DNA from: Symbiodinium natans
Taxonomy: Eukaryota; Sar; Dinophyceae; Suessiales; Symbiodiniaceae
Direction of reading: 5' to 3'
Length of the DNA: 60,978 nucleotides
Assembly (NCBI GenBank): GCA_905221605.1
Contig: CAJNDS010000436.1
Coordinates: 80,001-140,978 of the forward strand
Positions 11,570 to 22,692 of this stretch are shown here, one piece after another. Below the pieces are notes generated by a model. It did not search any database, was not told the origin of the DNA, and saw nothing but the letters and a program-made list of their open reading frames with translations. The position numbers were made by a program, and so were the translations under genes. Each line of letters begins with the position of its first letter. Positions within the stretch are counted from its first letter, which is position 1.

Positions 11570-12125
11570 TGGTGGGTCTGGGAGTGCCGCTGCTTCCCCC
11601 GGAACAGTTTGCCTGTGAAGCTACCGCTGCTTCCCCCGGAACAGCTTGCCTGTGAAGCTGCCAAGGATGGACACCCAAGGACTCGGGAGGCTTGCTCTGA
11701 CGCGAGTATCCCGCCGCTTCCCGGAACAGTTTGTCCGTGAAGCTGGTCACCCACGGACTCCCGAGGAGTGTTCTGCCACGAGTCCTCAAGGATGAGTTGT
11801 GCACGATGTGCACGCAGGCTTCCATAACGGAATCTCGTGAGGGTTGCTCTGCTATAAGTTCCCAAGGATGCGTTGTGCACGCAAGCTTCTATGATGAAGT
11901 CTGGGGGGGGGTTCCTCTTTTCGGTTCATTTGGTTCCGACGTCTCAATGTGCCCGTATAGGGTGTGCCACCGGTTCCCCGGGAACAGTTTGGCTGTGAAG
12001 CTGTCAAGACTGGTTGCCCAAGGATGCTCTGCCACAAGTCCTCAAGGATGAGTTGGGGCGCAAGCTTCCATAACGGAGCCTCTGAAGGAGTGGTCTGCCA
12101 CAAGCCCTCAAGGATGCGTCGTGCA
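11570..12125. repeat. Dispersed short repeats 'CCCGGAACAGTTTGCCTGTGA'
   Basis: Five or so copies of 'cccggaacagtttg' with 'ctgtgaagct' alternate with 'ctcaaggatg' units. There is no coding signal. The stretch continues into unremarkable sequence up to 13322, apart from a short G run near 12530. Confidence 0.65.
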
Positions 12126-13322
12126 CAACAGGCCTCATGTCGGAGTCGGTGCAGCATAGGTTGCAGGCTCATCTTATGGCCACGCAGCCATAACTTGTGC
12201 AGGACCACAGAGTGTCAAATCTGCAATGAAGGAGTCGGTGTGCAAATAAGTGAATCCCGTCATCGAGCCCAAGCGGTCACTCTGTTGGAAGCGATGACGA
12301 GAGAGGTGGGCCCTGCTGTTCACAGTCATGTCTCAGAACGCCGAGAAATCAAGTCCACCTCCGCCTCCTCCCCAAGGACTGCAACTAGATGTGGTGCCTG
12401 GGTACTTTGCCATAGTCTGCTCGATGCCGATCTCATTCCTGCGGCACGCTGTGTCGGTTGCTACGGGAGCGTGAATGTCTGAAGGGTTCCGAACCTTCGC
12501 CTTGCTTCCCCGCACTGTTAGGCGAGACAAGGGGGGGGGGGCCCACTGTGTGTTGATACACCTCACTCACCAAGGAGTGATTCGTGCATTACTGTGCACC
12601 CACTTGGGCTGCGTGTTCAATGTATTTTTGATTTAAATAAAGTACAGGTCTGGGTGGTGACGGCAACACGGGCCCGCGACGTCAGCCGCCGAGTGTGCAG
12701 GCGGTCTCATCAGTGAGAGGTAAGTTGTAAGCCCCCCCCCGCACGCAGTTGGCTTCATGTTACGACCGTGCCTACTTATGCTCACGCCAAATGTCAGTGC
12801 GTGTCCACGGAGTGCGCTGCCTGCTCTACAGTGAGCGGAGTGTAGCTGTCAACTTCGGATGACATGCTGGGAAACAGGTCTTCCCAAGCACGTCTAGGGA
12901 GGAGAAAGCTGCAAACCTGGTGTGTGGTCGTTGGTGCCGCCAGTCTTGGGCAACCTACTGGCTAACAACATGTGCGCCATGTGGCCGGCTTCCTGTCTGC
13001 CCACTGTGCGGGTTCTTACGTTCTCCTGGAGGCCGTTCAAGTGGCAGTGTCGGGTGCTCCTACCCATAGGGCGCGTGTTTGGTTCACTCGCTTGCCATGC
13101 CCGTGTGGGCATCGGCTTGTCCCGGAACGGTCTACGTAGTGGGTCTGGGTTTGCATATTCTCCCTCTCCGTGGGATGCGTGAGTGCGCACCTTTCCTTTA
13201 AGGTGCACAGGCTCCCCCTTCAAGGCATATGGCCACACTTCTACAGAGGGGCGTGGATCACTGTCCTGTGATCTAATGCGTTTCCAGCGCGGCGACGCTC
13301 CTGCATTGGTTTTCGGTTAATT
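12126..13322. other. No gene recognised
   Basis: Short frames only. No repeat strong enough to describe except homopolymer runs at 12531-12541 (G) and 12734-12742 (C). Confidence 0.4.
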
Positions 13323-13534
13323 GGGGTTTGAGGCTGCCATAGGATGACTAGGGGTCGCGCCTATAAAGACGTGTGCGCAACCAGCGTGTACACTAGCACG
13401 TGATTGTGCATCTTGATCCGCCCATTGATAAAAAGAAAGGGATGGTGACCTGGGGTGTCACGGTTCATGCTTCAGGGAGTCTGTGTGTCTGGCTTGAGCT
13501 TTTGGGTTCAAACCAATTTGGTACAAGCGATAAG
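13323..13534 (+). repeat. B1 repeat of the gutted element
   Basis: Runs from 'ggggtttgaggctgccata' to 'gtacaagcgataag'. B2 at 14032-14185 has the same start and end but lacks an internal stretch of about 113 bp (13419-13520) and carries a 43-bp internal duplication containing 'cctataaagacgtgtgcgc'. B1 abuts A2 at the shared base 13534. Confidence 0.85.
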
Positions 13535-13764
13535 CTTACTGTTCGCGAGCGAATCGTGTTTTATCGCTTGCTTCCAAATTGCCTCATGAAAAACGGCGGG
13601 CCGTTGTTCTTGGTTTGAAGCCAAAAGTTATTTTATACTTTGCATGGCGTCATGTGCAGCAAACAACTTGGCATGTTGTTTGTATTCTTTACTGCATGTT
13701 GCGAAGTTTGCTTGAGCTCTTCATGTGTGCAGCACTGGCTCCATCGCAGTGCGCAAAATTTTGA
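13534..13764 (+). repeat. A2 repeat, followed by a C-rich tract
   Basis: Second copy of 5591-5832. It is followed at once by 'acccacccagcccaccctgg', the C-rich signature seen between A2 and B2 in four other elements of this window. Confidence 0.9.
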
Positions 13765-14031
13765 CCCACCCAGCCCACCCTGGGCATGCCTACAGCAGGG
13801 CCCGCTGACGCGGCTGCAACTCCCTGCTTCTGTTTCTCCGTGCCGTCACGGACTGCCACGTCGTTCGCCTTGCGTTCATACGCTTTGGCGCCTCCTGGCG
13901 GAACCCACCCGCCCACCCTGGTTGTAGCAGGGCCCGCAAAGGCGGCCGCAACTCCCTGCACGCGGTCCTGTCGGACCCCATGCTCGAGTAGAGTCAGGTA
14001 GCGTCAGGCAGTTCGTCCTCGCCCTCAAAAG

Positions 14032-14185
14032 GGGGTTTGAGGCTGCCATAGGATGACTAGGGGTCGCGCCTATAAAGACGTGTGCGCAACCAGCGTGTAC
14101 ACTAGCACGCGCCTATAAAGACGTGTGCGCAACCAGCGTGTACACTAGCACGTGATTGTGCATCTTGATCCGTACAAGCGATAAG
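14032..14185 (+). repeat. B2 repeat, right end of the gutted element
   Basis: Second copy of B1 with a 43-bp tandem duplication (about 14069-14111 and 14112-14154). The element ends at 'gcgataag'. The next bases ('tatgtagtatgc') have no counterpart at B1. Confidence 0.85.
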
Positions 14186-14331
14186 TATGTAGTATGCTTT
14201 TTGCACTTGTGCTCTAGCTTGGACATGTTAGAGTAGTCCACCCCCCCCCACCCCCCCAACCACTCTAACAGCAATAGGCGGCCACCTATTTCCAACCCCC
14301 CCCCCCACCCCTCCCCCCCCTTAGGGGGTGG

Positions 14332-14812
14332 GCATTTCGAGGAGAGTGTCGGTTGGCGGAAGCTTTCGAGGCCAGAGCCCAGCTTCGAGGACACGATCTT
14401 GTTCCCTGAGCCAGTGGCTGCAAAGGCTGTGAAAGTTTTGATGCGTGGCGCCAAGCCTTGGGGGTATTTTGGCTTGTCCAATGCAGTGGCGATCGCAAGG
14501 CCATCTGCCTTCATGCTGGTCAGCGGTGTCCCAGCAGCTCAGGAGCAATGTGTGGTTGCGTCAAGCAGCGGTGTGGCAGCAAAGTCTTGCATAGATGCGG
14601 TTGTGGGCGGCGCGGGTGCAGAGATCTTTGCAGGTGCAGGAGGCAAGCTGCAGGCGCTGGGCGGGGGCTGCCTAGGTGTTGTGGCTGGCAAATTGCCCTT
14701 GATTGAATGCCAAGAAGGCCAAGGGTCATGGGTCGTCACTCAAGATGGGCAAGTCAAGCAGGGAAACACGTGCCTCGTAGTGACGCGAGGTGCACGCGTG
14801 CGTGCATCCAAG
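14332..14812 (+). CDS. Possible lectin-like exon (discoidin/ricin-B-like fold), partial
   Basis: An open frame runs from about 14339 to a TGA at 14813. The upstream half reads as a carbohydrate-binding beta-sandwich-like segment around 'FPEPVAAKAVKVLMRG' and 'PWGYFGLSN'. The downstream half has Gly/Ala-rich linkers and then 'GSWVVTQDGQVKQGNTCLVV', which resembles a single ricin-B-type beta-trefoil repeat (W...DG.....CL). There is no initiator Met near the left edge. The apparent stop lies inside 'CCAAGTGAGATC', which could be a GTGAGA splice donor at 14812/14813, so this may be an internal exon of a host gene. Downstream exons were not found before the gamma element starts near 15,000. The family assignment is tentative; it could be a gene fragment. 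Confidence 0.35.
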
Positions 14813-15023
14813 TGAGATCTGAGCGTGCTGACGACGCGTCTAGTTGAGTGTTGCGTGGTCCTGCGTTGACGCTGAGTGTCATGCTGCAGCAACCGTGCTC
14901 TCAGGGCCAGTGTGTCGTGGGGGCAAAAGTGTAGGGTTGCTTTGTGAGATTTGTTCCAAGTTGTGGTTGGGCTAGTGTGGTGTCGTACTGTAGTGCGACC
15001 GCAGCCCATTTTCGACTTTGGTG

Positions 15024-16995
15024 ATGGCTGAGCTTTGGGCCTCGTTGCCGCGGCGCCTTCAGCTACTCTTCGGCGAGGCTGGCGGGGTGATGCCAAGCTG
15101 CGACAATGGCTGGTCTGATCCCGATGTACTGGTTGATGCCAGTGCGACCTTGACTGCGTTGAAGTCCCGGGCCATAGTGGAAGCCTCTCGACTTCACAAG
15201 CGCAGGGCGCTGGTCCCTGTACCCACGCAGGGTATGGTGGTGCGAGCAAATAAGCTGCGCCGAGCACAGGCGCCAGACGCAACCTTCACTACGGCGTGGC
15301 GTCGAAAGGCAGGAGCAATCAAGCGTCGGGGAGTATGGCCCACAAGGCGGGCTCGGCGCCTGGCAGAGGCGCGTGATGGAGTTTCCCGCAAAGAGAGAAG
15401 ATCAGGAGCTGATTCGTTGGAGGGGTGAGCTGGTGGCCATCCTTCGGGATGCCGATCTGCCGGTTTGCAGTCAAGCAAGTCTAGCCAGCAACCCAGACAC
15501 TGCTTTGTCGTCAGCCCTGGGTTCGGCAAGGGCTTCCACAATCAGGAAGCACGTGCGCGAATTCCGCAAACTCCGTGCGCACTGCTTAGCCACTTCGAAA
15601 TCTGGTTGGCCGCGTCACGTGGGCGTGTTTCTGGATTATCTACATGAGCGTCGAATTGAGCCCTGTGCACGGACGGTTCCAGCTGCCATCCTGAGTTGCT
15701 TGAGTTTTGTCGAAAAGGCTGGCGGCGTCCCTGCAGCTGAGCGGCTATCCGACATGCAGATGGTCAAGAACAGCGTGAACCAGTGTACTGCAGAGCTCGA
15801 GACAGGAGCTGAGCCAAAGCGACAAGCGCCCATGCTGCCGGTGGCTGCCGTAGTGTCTCTGGAGTTGCTAGTCGTCAACGAGGCTGCAGAATTGTGTGTT
15901 CGTGGATTTGCTTTCTATAAGTTGTTAAAGCTTTGGACAGCGTGTCGTACTAGCGATTTGTCTGGGCTGAACCCCTCCACGCTGCGTCTCACCTCGTTGG
16001 GTCTACAAGGCATGTTGGATCGCACGAAGGTGAGTGGCCCAGGAAAGCGGATCCGTTATCTACCTATATTTGTGAGCCGTCGTGCATTCATTGCCGTGTC
16101 TAACTGGTTAAGCGTGGGCTGGGAGATTTGGAGCTGCGATAGCATGCGCTTTGAGCGCGACTTCTTCCTGCCCTTACCGAACAGTGACCGCTCGGGCGTA
16201 CGGCGGACAATGGCGGACTACGCGCAGACAGTGGCTCTGACAAAATCAGTCTGGCGCATGCGGCCAAACTGGCAGACGGATGGGCTCTGACGGAAGAATT
16301 TCTATTCGATGCTGAGGAGTGTCTGCGGCTCTGGAGCGAGCGCTCGGAACGCAACTGGCTGATATCCTTGCTTGCTGGTTTGGGCGTGCCGCGTGAACAG
16401 AGAGATTTTGTGGGGCGCTGGCACGCTGCTTCATCCTCCGACGAGTACATTCGCGCTGCCAGGGAGATCGTCTTGCAACTGCAGCAGACTGCTGCGCGTG
16501 GCGTAGCTGGGAACGCTGATCTGTGCCGTGCCGGCATCGATGATCTACTTGATTTTCTGCAGTCGCAGGGATACACTGCAGACATGATGCAGGCCCAAGA
16601 CAAGAAGCTGGTGCTTCTTCTTGCAGAAGCGGCAGATGTCGATTGGGGCAAGCCATGGTCCAGGCGTTCCACCGTTGCCTGTCGCGCCTGAAGTTGACAT
16701 AATTGCATGTCCTGCGGGCAGCGAGGATGCTCCGTATTTCATTTCTGTGGTTGGCAAGAAGCGTTTGCGCCGCCTACGCCGCAAGGGCGGCTGCGGCACA
16801 GTGCCTGGCGACCTTCGCGAAACGATGCCTTTGCTGCATTTGAGGGGTGCTGAGTACGATCTGGCCTGCAAGCATTGCTGGGGTCGGGGCAAAGTCCCAG
16901 ATGACAGTGATGACCTGATTGAAGCCAGCAGTAGCGAAGGGAGCTCCTCTAGTAGTTCCAGTAGCGCTACGGAATCGGAATCGGCCGGCGAGTAG
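15024..16995 (+). pseudogene. Gamma-family tyrosine recombinase, frameshifted
   Basis: YR would integrate the element's circular DNA. The ATG at 15024 opens 'MAELWASLPRR', shared with the copy at 58965. The frame ends at 15428 and coding continues in a second frame to about 16235 ('ASTIRKHVREF', 'FYKLLKLWTACRTSDLSG', 'GKRIRYLPIF'), then a third ('SERNWLISLLAGLGVP', 'FVGRWHAASSSDEYIR'). The final part, in another frame (about 16621-16995), has 'GGCGTVPGD', 'ACKHCW' and a Ser/Glu-rich tail. The catalytic set would be Arg of ACRTSD, Arg of SERN, Trp/His of GRWH and Tyr of DEYIR; the usual HxxR box is altered. Three frame changes mean it is decayed, unless 'cttcttgcag' near 16625 marks an intron. 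gag follows about 215 bp downstream. Confidence 0.8.
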
Positions 16996-17211
16996 TGTGC
17001 TTGCCAAAGCGTCGTGCGAATTATCGGCTAGTGTTGCTGATCAGTGTCTGCGGCTCCTCATGTGCACGAAGCGTTGCTGCGCAGCTTTTGTGACAGAGGC
17101 TCTGTACTGCTTCTTGTCCCGGCTAATCATCGGCTGGTGTCTGCTGATGACGTGACTGTGTATTACTTATGCGTACTGCGCCTTCTGTCCGCTGCAAGGT
17201 ACTGTGGTGCC

Positions 17212-18743
17212 ATGCCGGGAGCCGATGATGCAGCGGTTTTGGCCAAGGTGGAGTCTGAGCTGAAGTTTCAGATGGATGAAGCGGGCGTACCCTTACCAAT
17301 CCAGCTTCTAGCTTACCGCAAGGGCTTTGACTGCATCCGTGTCTTTGCGGGCATCGATGAGACGAAGGCCGAGGTGCGAAAGGCTCTCAAGGACGAACTC
17401 CCACTCGACTATTCCGCCGATGCAGAATCCCGGCGGAACATGGCCTTGTTGCTCGCGGTGTGGGACGCATGCCGCTTACATCTGGCTGTGCAGGAGAAGA
17501 ACAAGACGGATGCAAAGTTAGGGGTTCAGGCACGCAATGTGCCGTCAACGGAGCATGCGGCCATGCGGACAGCGGTCGAGAAGATCTATGGCAAGCTCAA
17601 GGATAAGGAGCTACCAAGTAAAATGATCTTGGCCCGGAAGCTCGAGCAGGTAGAAGCTGGTTAGTGCGTAGCGAAGCGAAGCACGGTAAGCGTCTCGTTG
17701 TTGCCTTGAACACAGTTTGCAGTGTCGAAGCCTTTGCAGCTCGAAGGGTCTGCAAAGGGTAGAGGTCTGTTCTTGCTAGGTTGCGCTTTAGACTTGCCCA
17801 CCGCCGCCCCATGCACCTCCAGGGAATTTGGTAGTTCCATGCTAGGATGGCTGAAATCAGCTGAACTGCTCGATTTGCGCATCCCAGGAAAATGATGCGC
17901 AGGGTGTCACGGAGTCGTGAGGGCTGGCGGGTGGGACTTTTGTGTGAATACAACTCTAGAGACGACAATGCTCCGCACGCAGAAGACCTCCGTGACGTCA
18001 CCAGCCTGGAAGACGCGGAGATGGAGGCTTACAATGCGTTGATTGACCCTTCGACCTTTGCGCTCCGCATCAAGCCGGGGCGTACAACCACCACTCCGCC
18101 GGCAAATCCAGAGGAGTTGCGGATGCGGCACAGGCGACTTGGGTTCGCGTGGGAAATGGTCAAGAGCAAGCACTTGTCGCGTTCATGGCTGCCTGACCGC
18201 TGTGTGGATGCGTTCCGAGAGCTGTCGGATCATGTGCTCGGCCCGCGCGTTGCCGGCCTTCGCACTCCAGGTGGTCAGTCGCCGTCTTGGAGCATGGTTC
18301 TTGTGTATGAGAGCGAGTTGCGCAAGGCGGCCTACCGCTACGTGCGCGATGGCATTTCAGCTGATCTACACGAAGCGCTCAAGCGGGCTTGTGCTGCGCC
18401 TGAGATCATGAGCACCTTCTTTGTTGTCCCCTTCACATTGGCGGGGTGTGAGCAAGCAGGCAACGCGGAGTCCAACCCCATCCCCTTGGTGCCACCGTCG
18501 GCGGAGATTGCGCGGCAGCGCGTTGGAAAGAGTGGCAAGGGAAAGGGCAAGGGCAACCAGGTCAAGAAGATCATCGGCAAGTCTTATCGCACCCCGGATA
18601 ACAAGTGCATTTGCTTCTGGTTTAATCGCAAGTCGGGTTGTCAGCGTGAGGGTTGTAAGTATGAGCACGTGTGTCAGCGTTGCTTCGAAAAGCACGCCTA
18701 TGTGAACTGCACTCATGTCCGCCGAGCTGCGGCGGACGAGTGA
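17212..18743 (+). pseudogene. Gamma-family gag, interrupted by a 299-bp insertion
   Basis: Nucleocapsid-like protein. Chosen start is ATG 17212 ('MPGADDAAVLAK'). The first part reads to 17659 ('LEQVEAG'). The second resumes at about 17962 ('DDNAPHAEDLRDVTSLED') and runs to the TGA at 18741. The C-terminal third is basic (GKGKGKGN), followed by a CCCH zinc finger (C-x8-C-x4-C-x3-H, 'CFWFNRKSGCQREGCKYEH') and then a CCHC-like knuckle ('CQRCFEKHAYVNC'). The same finger pair occurs in the alpha gags. Removing 17660-17961 joins the halves in one frame. The pol frame continues directly past the TGA. Confidence 0.75.
17660..17961 (+). repeat. 299-bp-class insertion in gag (introner-like repeat)
   Basis: The 3' part (from 'gggaatttggtagttcc' at about 17819 to 'caactctagag') matches 35577-35716 nearly exactly and 4231-4318 partly. 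It begins GTTAGT and ends ...TCTAGAG. If 17660-17961 is spliced, the gag frame continues (GCT-G|AC-GAC). This is compatible with an intron-forming repeat, though a plain MITE insertion fits too. Confidence 0.6.
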
Positions 18744-18746
18744 CTA
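18741..18746 (+). promoter_or_regulatory. Candidate stop-codon readthrough site, TGA-CTA (gamma gag/pol)
   Basis: gag ends GAG-TGA and the same frame continues CTA-TCC and stays open to 19435. UGA followed by CUA is a known leaky stop context. The alpha element at 33351 has the identical GAG-TGA-CTA-TC. Confidence 0.55.
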
Positions 18747-19291
18747 TCCACCTCTACGGGCCAGACCTCGCTTGCAGGGGGGGACGTCAGTACGGGTCCG
18801 GCCTCAGGGGACCAGTGTGGAGAGCAGGCTATCTGCGTCAGTGATAGCGACAGCGACAGCTCACCTTCAGGGGGCGCTGAAGGATTTTCGTGTGACAAAG
18901 GCAGCGTGGGGAGGCAAGACGCACAGGGTGATGCGGCTTCGTCTGTTGGGGCGCAGCTTGGTGATGCAAATCTCCACTTGTTGACGAGGCCTTATTGCGC
19001 ATGGCCCGTGTTGAAAGCAAACCACATACCTGGCTGTGTGTCTAGGTGTGCGTTTGAGTCACCTGCAGTGTTGACATGTTTTCGTTTGATGACTCTGCTT
19101 GTCGTGCTCTGCAGCTCCGCATGCCATTGCGAACACGCTTTTTGCACATGTTGTGCTGCACGTTCAAGAGTTGACCCTCAAGCTTTCCAGTTGGTCAGCC
19201 AACAGTTGAGGGCCACCTCTGCTTGTTTGTCTCAGAATTTTGCCCCGCCCTCCCGCCGCAAAGAGGGTTGTGGGTTAATTGTTGTGTGCCA
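18744..19291 (+). pseudogene. Start of gamma pol, truncated
   Basis: In frame with gag after the TGA. It opens with a hydrophilic linker (Ser/Asp runs near 18838-18865) like those starting the other pols. By about 19000 the reading becomes Cys-rich and unlike any pol. A C-rich run 'ttttgccccgccctcccgcc' at 19242-19261 suggests that another element's terminal repeat has replaced the rest. Confidence 0.45.
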
Positions 19292-19446
19292 GGGGGTTTG
19301 TGTGTTTGTCCCCAGCACTGAGTGTCATTGCAGCTTCACATGCAAAGCATGTTCCTTTCGGATCTGCCCGACTCTATCGGCCTCGTGGCTGGAAAAGAAA
19401 GTCCGACGCGTGCGAGGGTTCCAGTCTGTGCATGGCTAGCTGCGCT
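19292..19446 (+). repeat. 155-bp dispersed repeat R, copy 1
   Basis: Identical or nearly so to 28684-28838, from 'gggggtttgtgtgtttgtcc' to 'catggctagctgcgct'. In copy 2 the repeat starts about ten codons before the end of the alpha pol, so R is probably a B-type terminal repeat. Here it follows a C-rich tract, as B2 repeats do elsewhere. Confidence 0.9.
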
Positions 19447-19694
19447 CTCTGAACTCCCAGACCCCTTCCGTCAACCCGCAAAACCCTGGGCCGTTGACGC
19501 TATACGTGTGGGTCGGGGAGACGCTGTCAAAAAGTAGCGTTCACTCGTGTTTCGGCAGCTCGTGCGTTCTGGTTTCTGTTCTGTACGGGTTGCTCCTGGA
19601 TGGTGTTGCCAAGTGAAATGCCTAAAACTTCCCGATTGATTGCCCAATGCTTTGCTATTTACTATTTGTAATGGTGCGTGTTGCCCTAGCGTTT

Positions 19695-20269
19695 ACTTGG
19701 GGGAGGCGGCGGGGCCAGGACTTTTCATGACTTTCTTGGGTTGGCGTTTACATGCGGAAAGACATAGGGGCCATGACCATGCCATGACTTTGTCGGATGC
19801 CTGTAGCATTCGCTGGTTCTCGTTCAGCATCAGTGCAGATGAGCTTCCGGAGTGGTTCTGCGCTGATGGCGATAGGTCGCGTTTGCAAAGCTTCATTGCC
19901 GCCTTCGAGGCATTGGCGCAGCTGGTGCTGTGCGCCGGATTGCTGCAGGCATTTCCTGCAGAACGGCCGCGTGGCGTCGGCGATCTTGTGCTGCGACAGT
20001 TCTGCGACAACGATGGGGTTGTCGGAGCAGTGGCTAAGTGGTCTGCAATGAAGCGCCCCTTGTCAGACGTGGTGCAGTCTATGGCTCTGCTGTGCGGCCG
20101 ACACAAGATTTCCCTGCGCGTGTCGCATGTCGCAGGACACCGCAACCAGTGGGCGGATGCTCTCTCCCGGGGGCCGAGTGTCCTACCTGACTTCTGGCAC
20201 CAACTTCAAGCAGAGAGACGATGCTTTGTAGACTGGCAAAGTCTGTTGGAGTTGGGCCGTAGGGTGTGA
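19695..20269 (+). pseudogene. RNase H end of gamma pol
   Basis: RNase H would remove the RNA strand during reverse transcription. Visible catalytic elements are Glu in 'FEALAQLVLC', Asp in 'QFCDNDGVVG' and the C-terminal 'SHVAGHRNQWADALSRG'. The first catalytic Asp is not visible and the N-terminal edge is unclear, so RT and the start of RNase H are missing. The pattern matches the RNase H at about 23965-24360. The stop is TGA at 20267. Confidence 0.75.
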
Positions 20270-20356
20270 GGTTGACGTGGCGCGTGGACTCTTGCGAGAA
20301 GATTCTTGCAGTCCTTTTCTTGTCAGGTGGCCGCACGTTGTGTGGTTGTTCAGGTG

Positions 20357-20427
20357 GCGGCAGACTTTTGGCAGCGGCTAGCGCTCTGGATTGGAACTGA
20401 GATCGATGGCTGCCAAAAGTCCGCTGC
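20357..20427. repeat. Inverted repeat after gamma pol
   Basis: GCGGCAGACTTTTGGCAGC at 20357-20375 pairs with GCTGCCAAAAGTCCGCTGC at 20409-20427 with one mismatch. It lies about 90 bp beyond the pol stop and could be a 3' structural element or a small MITE. Confidence 0.7.
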
Positions 20428-20985
20428 GTTGTGATGTGTCTTGAGCGCGTCCACAATCTGCTAGTGATTGCTTCTAGGCAAGCGAAGAGATTTCACGGAT
20501 GGGTTCGGACTCTGCTCGCCGGGAAGATGGCCACCCAAGATGCGGAGATCATCAGCAGACACCCCTTCACTGGGGTTTGCGGAACACCTTGCTGTCGAGC
20601 TTTTGAAGTTGGGTAGGCCTGCGCGCCCCGTGCATGCCCCGAACACTTCCCATACCACGGCCCCACGTCATCCCGCGTCTTGTAGTGTCGGCTCACAGCC
20701 TTTCGATTTGTGGAGGGCGTGGCCCTTTGTGGGGTATTGCAGGTTTCGCCTGCAAAAGCCCACCCGCCCTCCCTTTTTTGCTCTCTTTGTTACACTTGTT
20801 CACTGCAGCTGATGAGTCGTTGCAGCTGGGTGGCTGGTTTGTTAGCCTTTCGTGTGCCCGAGTGCACTTTAAACGGGGTTTGGGTTTGTGATGCCTTCCC
20901 CCTGCGGCCCTGGCAGCTGCCTCTGGCCCAGGGTGGACCAGTGCGCGATCCATTGATAAGTGCGTGTTGCAGTTTGAGCGTGTAA
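20428..20985. other. No gene; possible element terminus
   Basis: No motif in either strand. The tract 'cccacccgccctccc' at 20757-20772 resembles the A2/B2 junction tract of other elements. A gamma pol begins soon after. Confidence 0.4.
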
Positions 20986-21003
20986 GCCCGGGTTGGAAGT
21001 GTT

Positions 21004-22690
21004 TTGAGCAAGCGCTTAGATATGCGCCTCCTGGCCATGAGGCTTGCTGCTGGTAAGGTCGCGGAGTGCCCCTTCAGTGACAAACTGGTCAATGAGGGTC
21101 GGGAGCTATTATTTCTGGCCTTGGAGTACGCCGGTGCGACACTGCCGGTACGCGAAAGGCCTGAGGGCCAGCCTCTCTTTCTAGCGGCAATTGAAGAAGT
21201 CCTTCGCATCTCCAGAGACCCGGACTACGCTGCGTTTTACACATCTGATCATTCGTTTGCCAAGGGTGTCAAACTGGGCGTTGATGTCGAGTTGCCGAGA
21301 GTCCCGGCAATTTGAAGAAAAAGCGCGTCATCGCAAGTACGGCGAAGATGCAGAATGGCAGCGTGTGGAAAGAAGCAATTACATCTCAGCTGCTGAACAT
21401 GCGGCGGAGGTACAAGCACAGTTTCAGGAAGAAGAAAAATTGGGTGCCATGATCCAGCTCCCTATGCAAGAAGCGTCGAAGAGGTATGGTGAGAGATTGC
21501 GTTTCGCGTCGCTGGGGGCGATTGAGAAAAAGGATGGCACGTATCGCGTGACGCATGATGCTACGCACGGCGTCGGCGTCAACTCCGCAATCCAGCTGAA
21601 GGATCAAGTTCGTTATCCCACGGCAGGGGACCTACGCACAGCGATCATGATTTTGCCGCGGGCATTCTTCGGGCTGACGGGCGATGTCAAGCGAGCGCAT
21701 CGTTTGGTGAAGCTGGCGGAGGAGGATTGGGGATACACCGCCTGCCGGACTGGAGCGCAAAGCAAGGACATGCTGTGGTTGAACACTGTAGGCACTTTCG
21801 GTGTGAGCAGCATCGCGTTCCACTGGTGTCGCCTGATGGGCGGTATGGGCAGAGCAGCGTACTACTTGATCGCGTGTCTCGAGGTTCTGCGCATGGTGTA
21901 CTCGGATGATCTTTTCTGGGTCACGCAGGATACAGCCAATGGCGTCGACTATATAGTTCTGCAAGTCTTTTTCTACGTCATTCTGGGAGTGCCCTTCTCT
22001 TGGAAGAAGTTTTGCGGCGGGGTAGAGTTTTCGTGGGTCGGTTTCACTCTTTCCATCAAAAAGCGTGCGCTGGGTATCTCTGCGTCGCGTGCTTCCTGGC
22101 TTGTCAGCTGGTTACGCAAAACGGCGTGTGAGAAATGGGTAAAGATCGCAGATCTGCAGGCAGTCATGGGCAGGCTCTCATTTGCTTTGACAGCCTTGGG
22201 CCACTTGAGGCCTTTCTTGGGGCCGTTGTACGCATGGCTGGCGGTAGCGAGAGCGCAGCGGGTTGGACAGCTGCCCAAAGCGGTCGTATACATCATGCTC
22301 TTCCTCGCGTCGGCTTTGGAGGGACACGGGCGCCTGCTGCCAGTGTGGGACGTTTGCCCGCCTCGGAGCGTGAGCTGTTCCGAACAGATGCGCACGCGGA
22401 AGGCAATGAGATCTGGGTCGGCGGGTGGGCGTTAGATCACCGGGACAAGAAAAGATGCAGGTGGTTCGCTGAAAAGCTGGACCATACATGTGCGCCCTGG
22501 TTGTACGCCGCAGGAGAAGCGTATCGGCAGATAGGTGCCCTCGAGCTGCTAGCGACATTAGTGGCAGTGGTGCTATTCGGGGTTCCAAGAGGACAGCGGG
22601 GACGCATGCGATGCTCGGCTGGGACTGACAATGTCGGCAACAGCTTTGTGGTCGCAAGGCTACTGACCACGTCCTTCCCGCTAGGGCAGA
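21004..22690 (+). pseudogene. Gamma pol: N-terminal domain, RT and RNase H start, frameshifted
   Basis: The N-terminal block ('AMRLAAGKVAECPFSD', 'FLAAIEEVLR', 'HSFAKGVKLGVDVELPRVPA') matches the copy at 57760-58030. A frame change near 21300 leads into RT: 'ASLGAIEKKDGTYRVTHD', motif A 'LTGDVKRAH', motif B 'GTFGVSSIAFHWCRL', motif C 'YSDD' at 21897-21908. A second change near 22310 leads to RNase H with 'FRTDAHAEGN', 'IGALELLATL' and 'AGTDNVGN'. The gene stops abruptly at about 22690, where a different gamma pol takes over. At least two frameshifts make it a pseudogene. Confidence 0.85.
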
Positions 22691-22692
22691 GG

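Larger units (their letters stand above)
5591..14185 (+). mobile_element. Gutted element with split direct repeats (A1...B1-A2...B2)
   Basis: A1 (5591-5832) recurs as A2 (13534-13764). B1 (13323-13534) recurs as B2 (14032-14185). The order A1, interior, B1, A2, B2 is the split-direct-repeat layout known from Ngaro/PAT-type YR retrotransposons. It is also the layout of the alpha element at 29812-38676, which has a similar span of about 8.7 kb. The interior shows no RT, YR or gag and is largely tandem arrays. Either the element is so decayed that its genes are gone, or it is a non-autonomous passenger that kept only the ends needed for YR action. Confidence 0.6.

Noticed and set aside
14048-14054. 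TATAAA motif in 'gcgcctataaagacg' as a promoter
   Set aside because: It belongs to the B repeat, occurs three times and has no gene downstream; dinoflagellate core promoters are not known to rely on a canonical TATA box.
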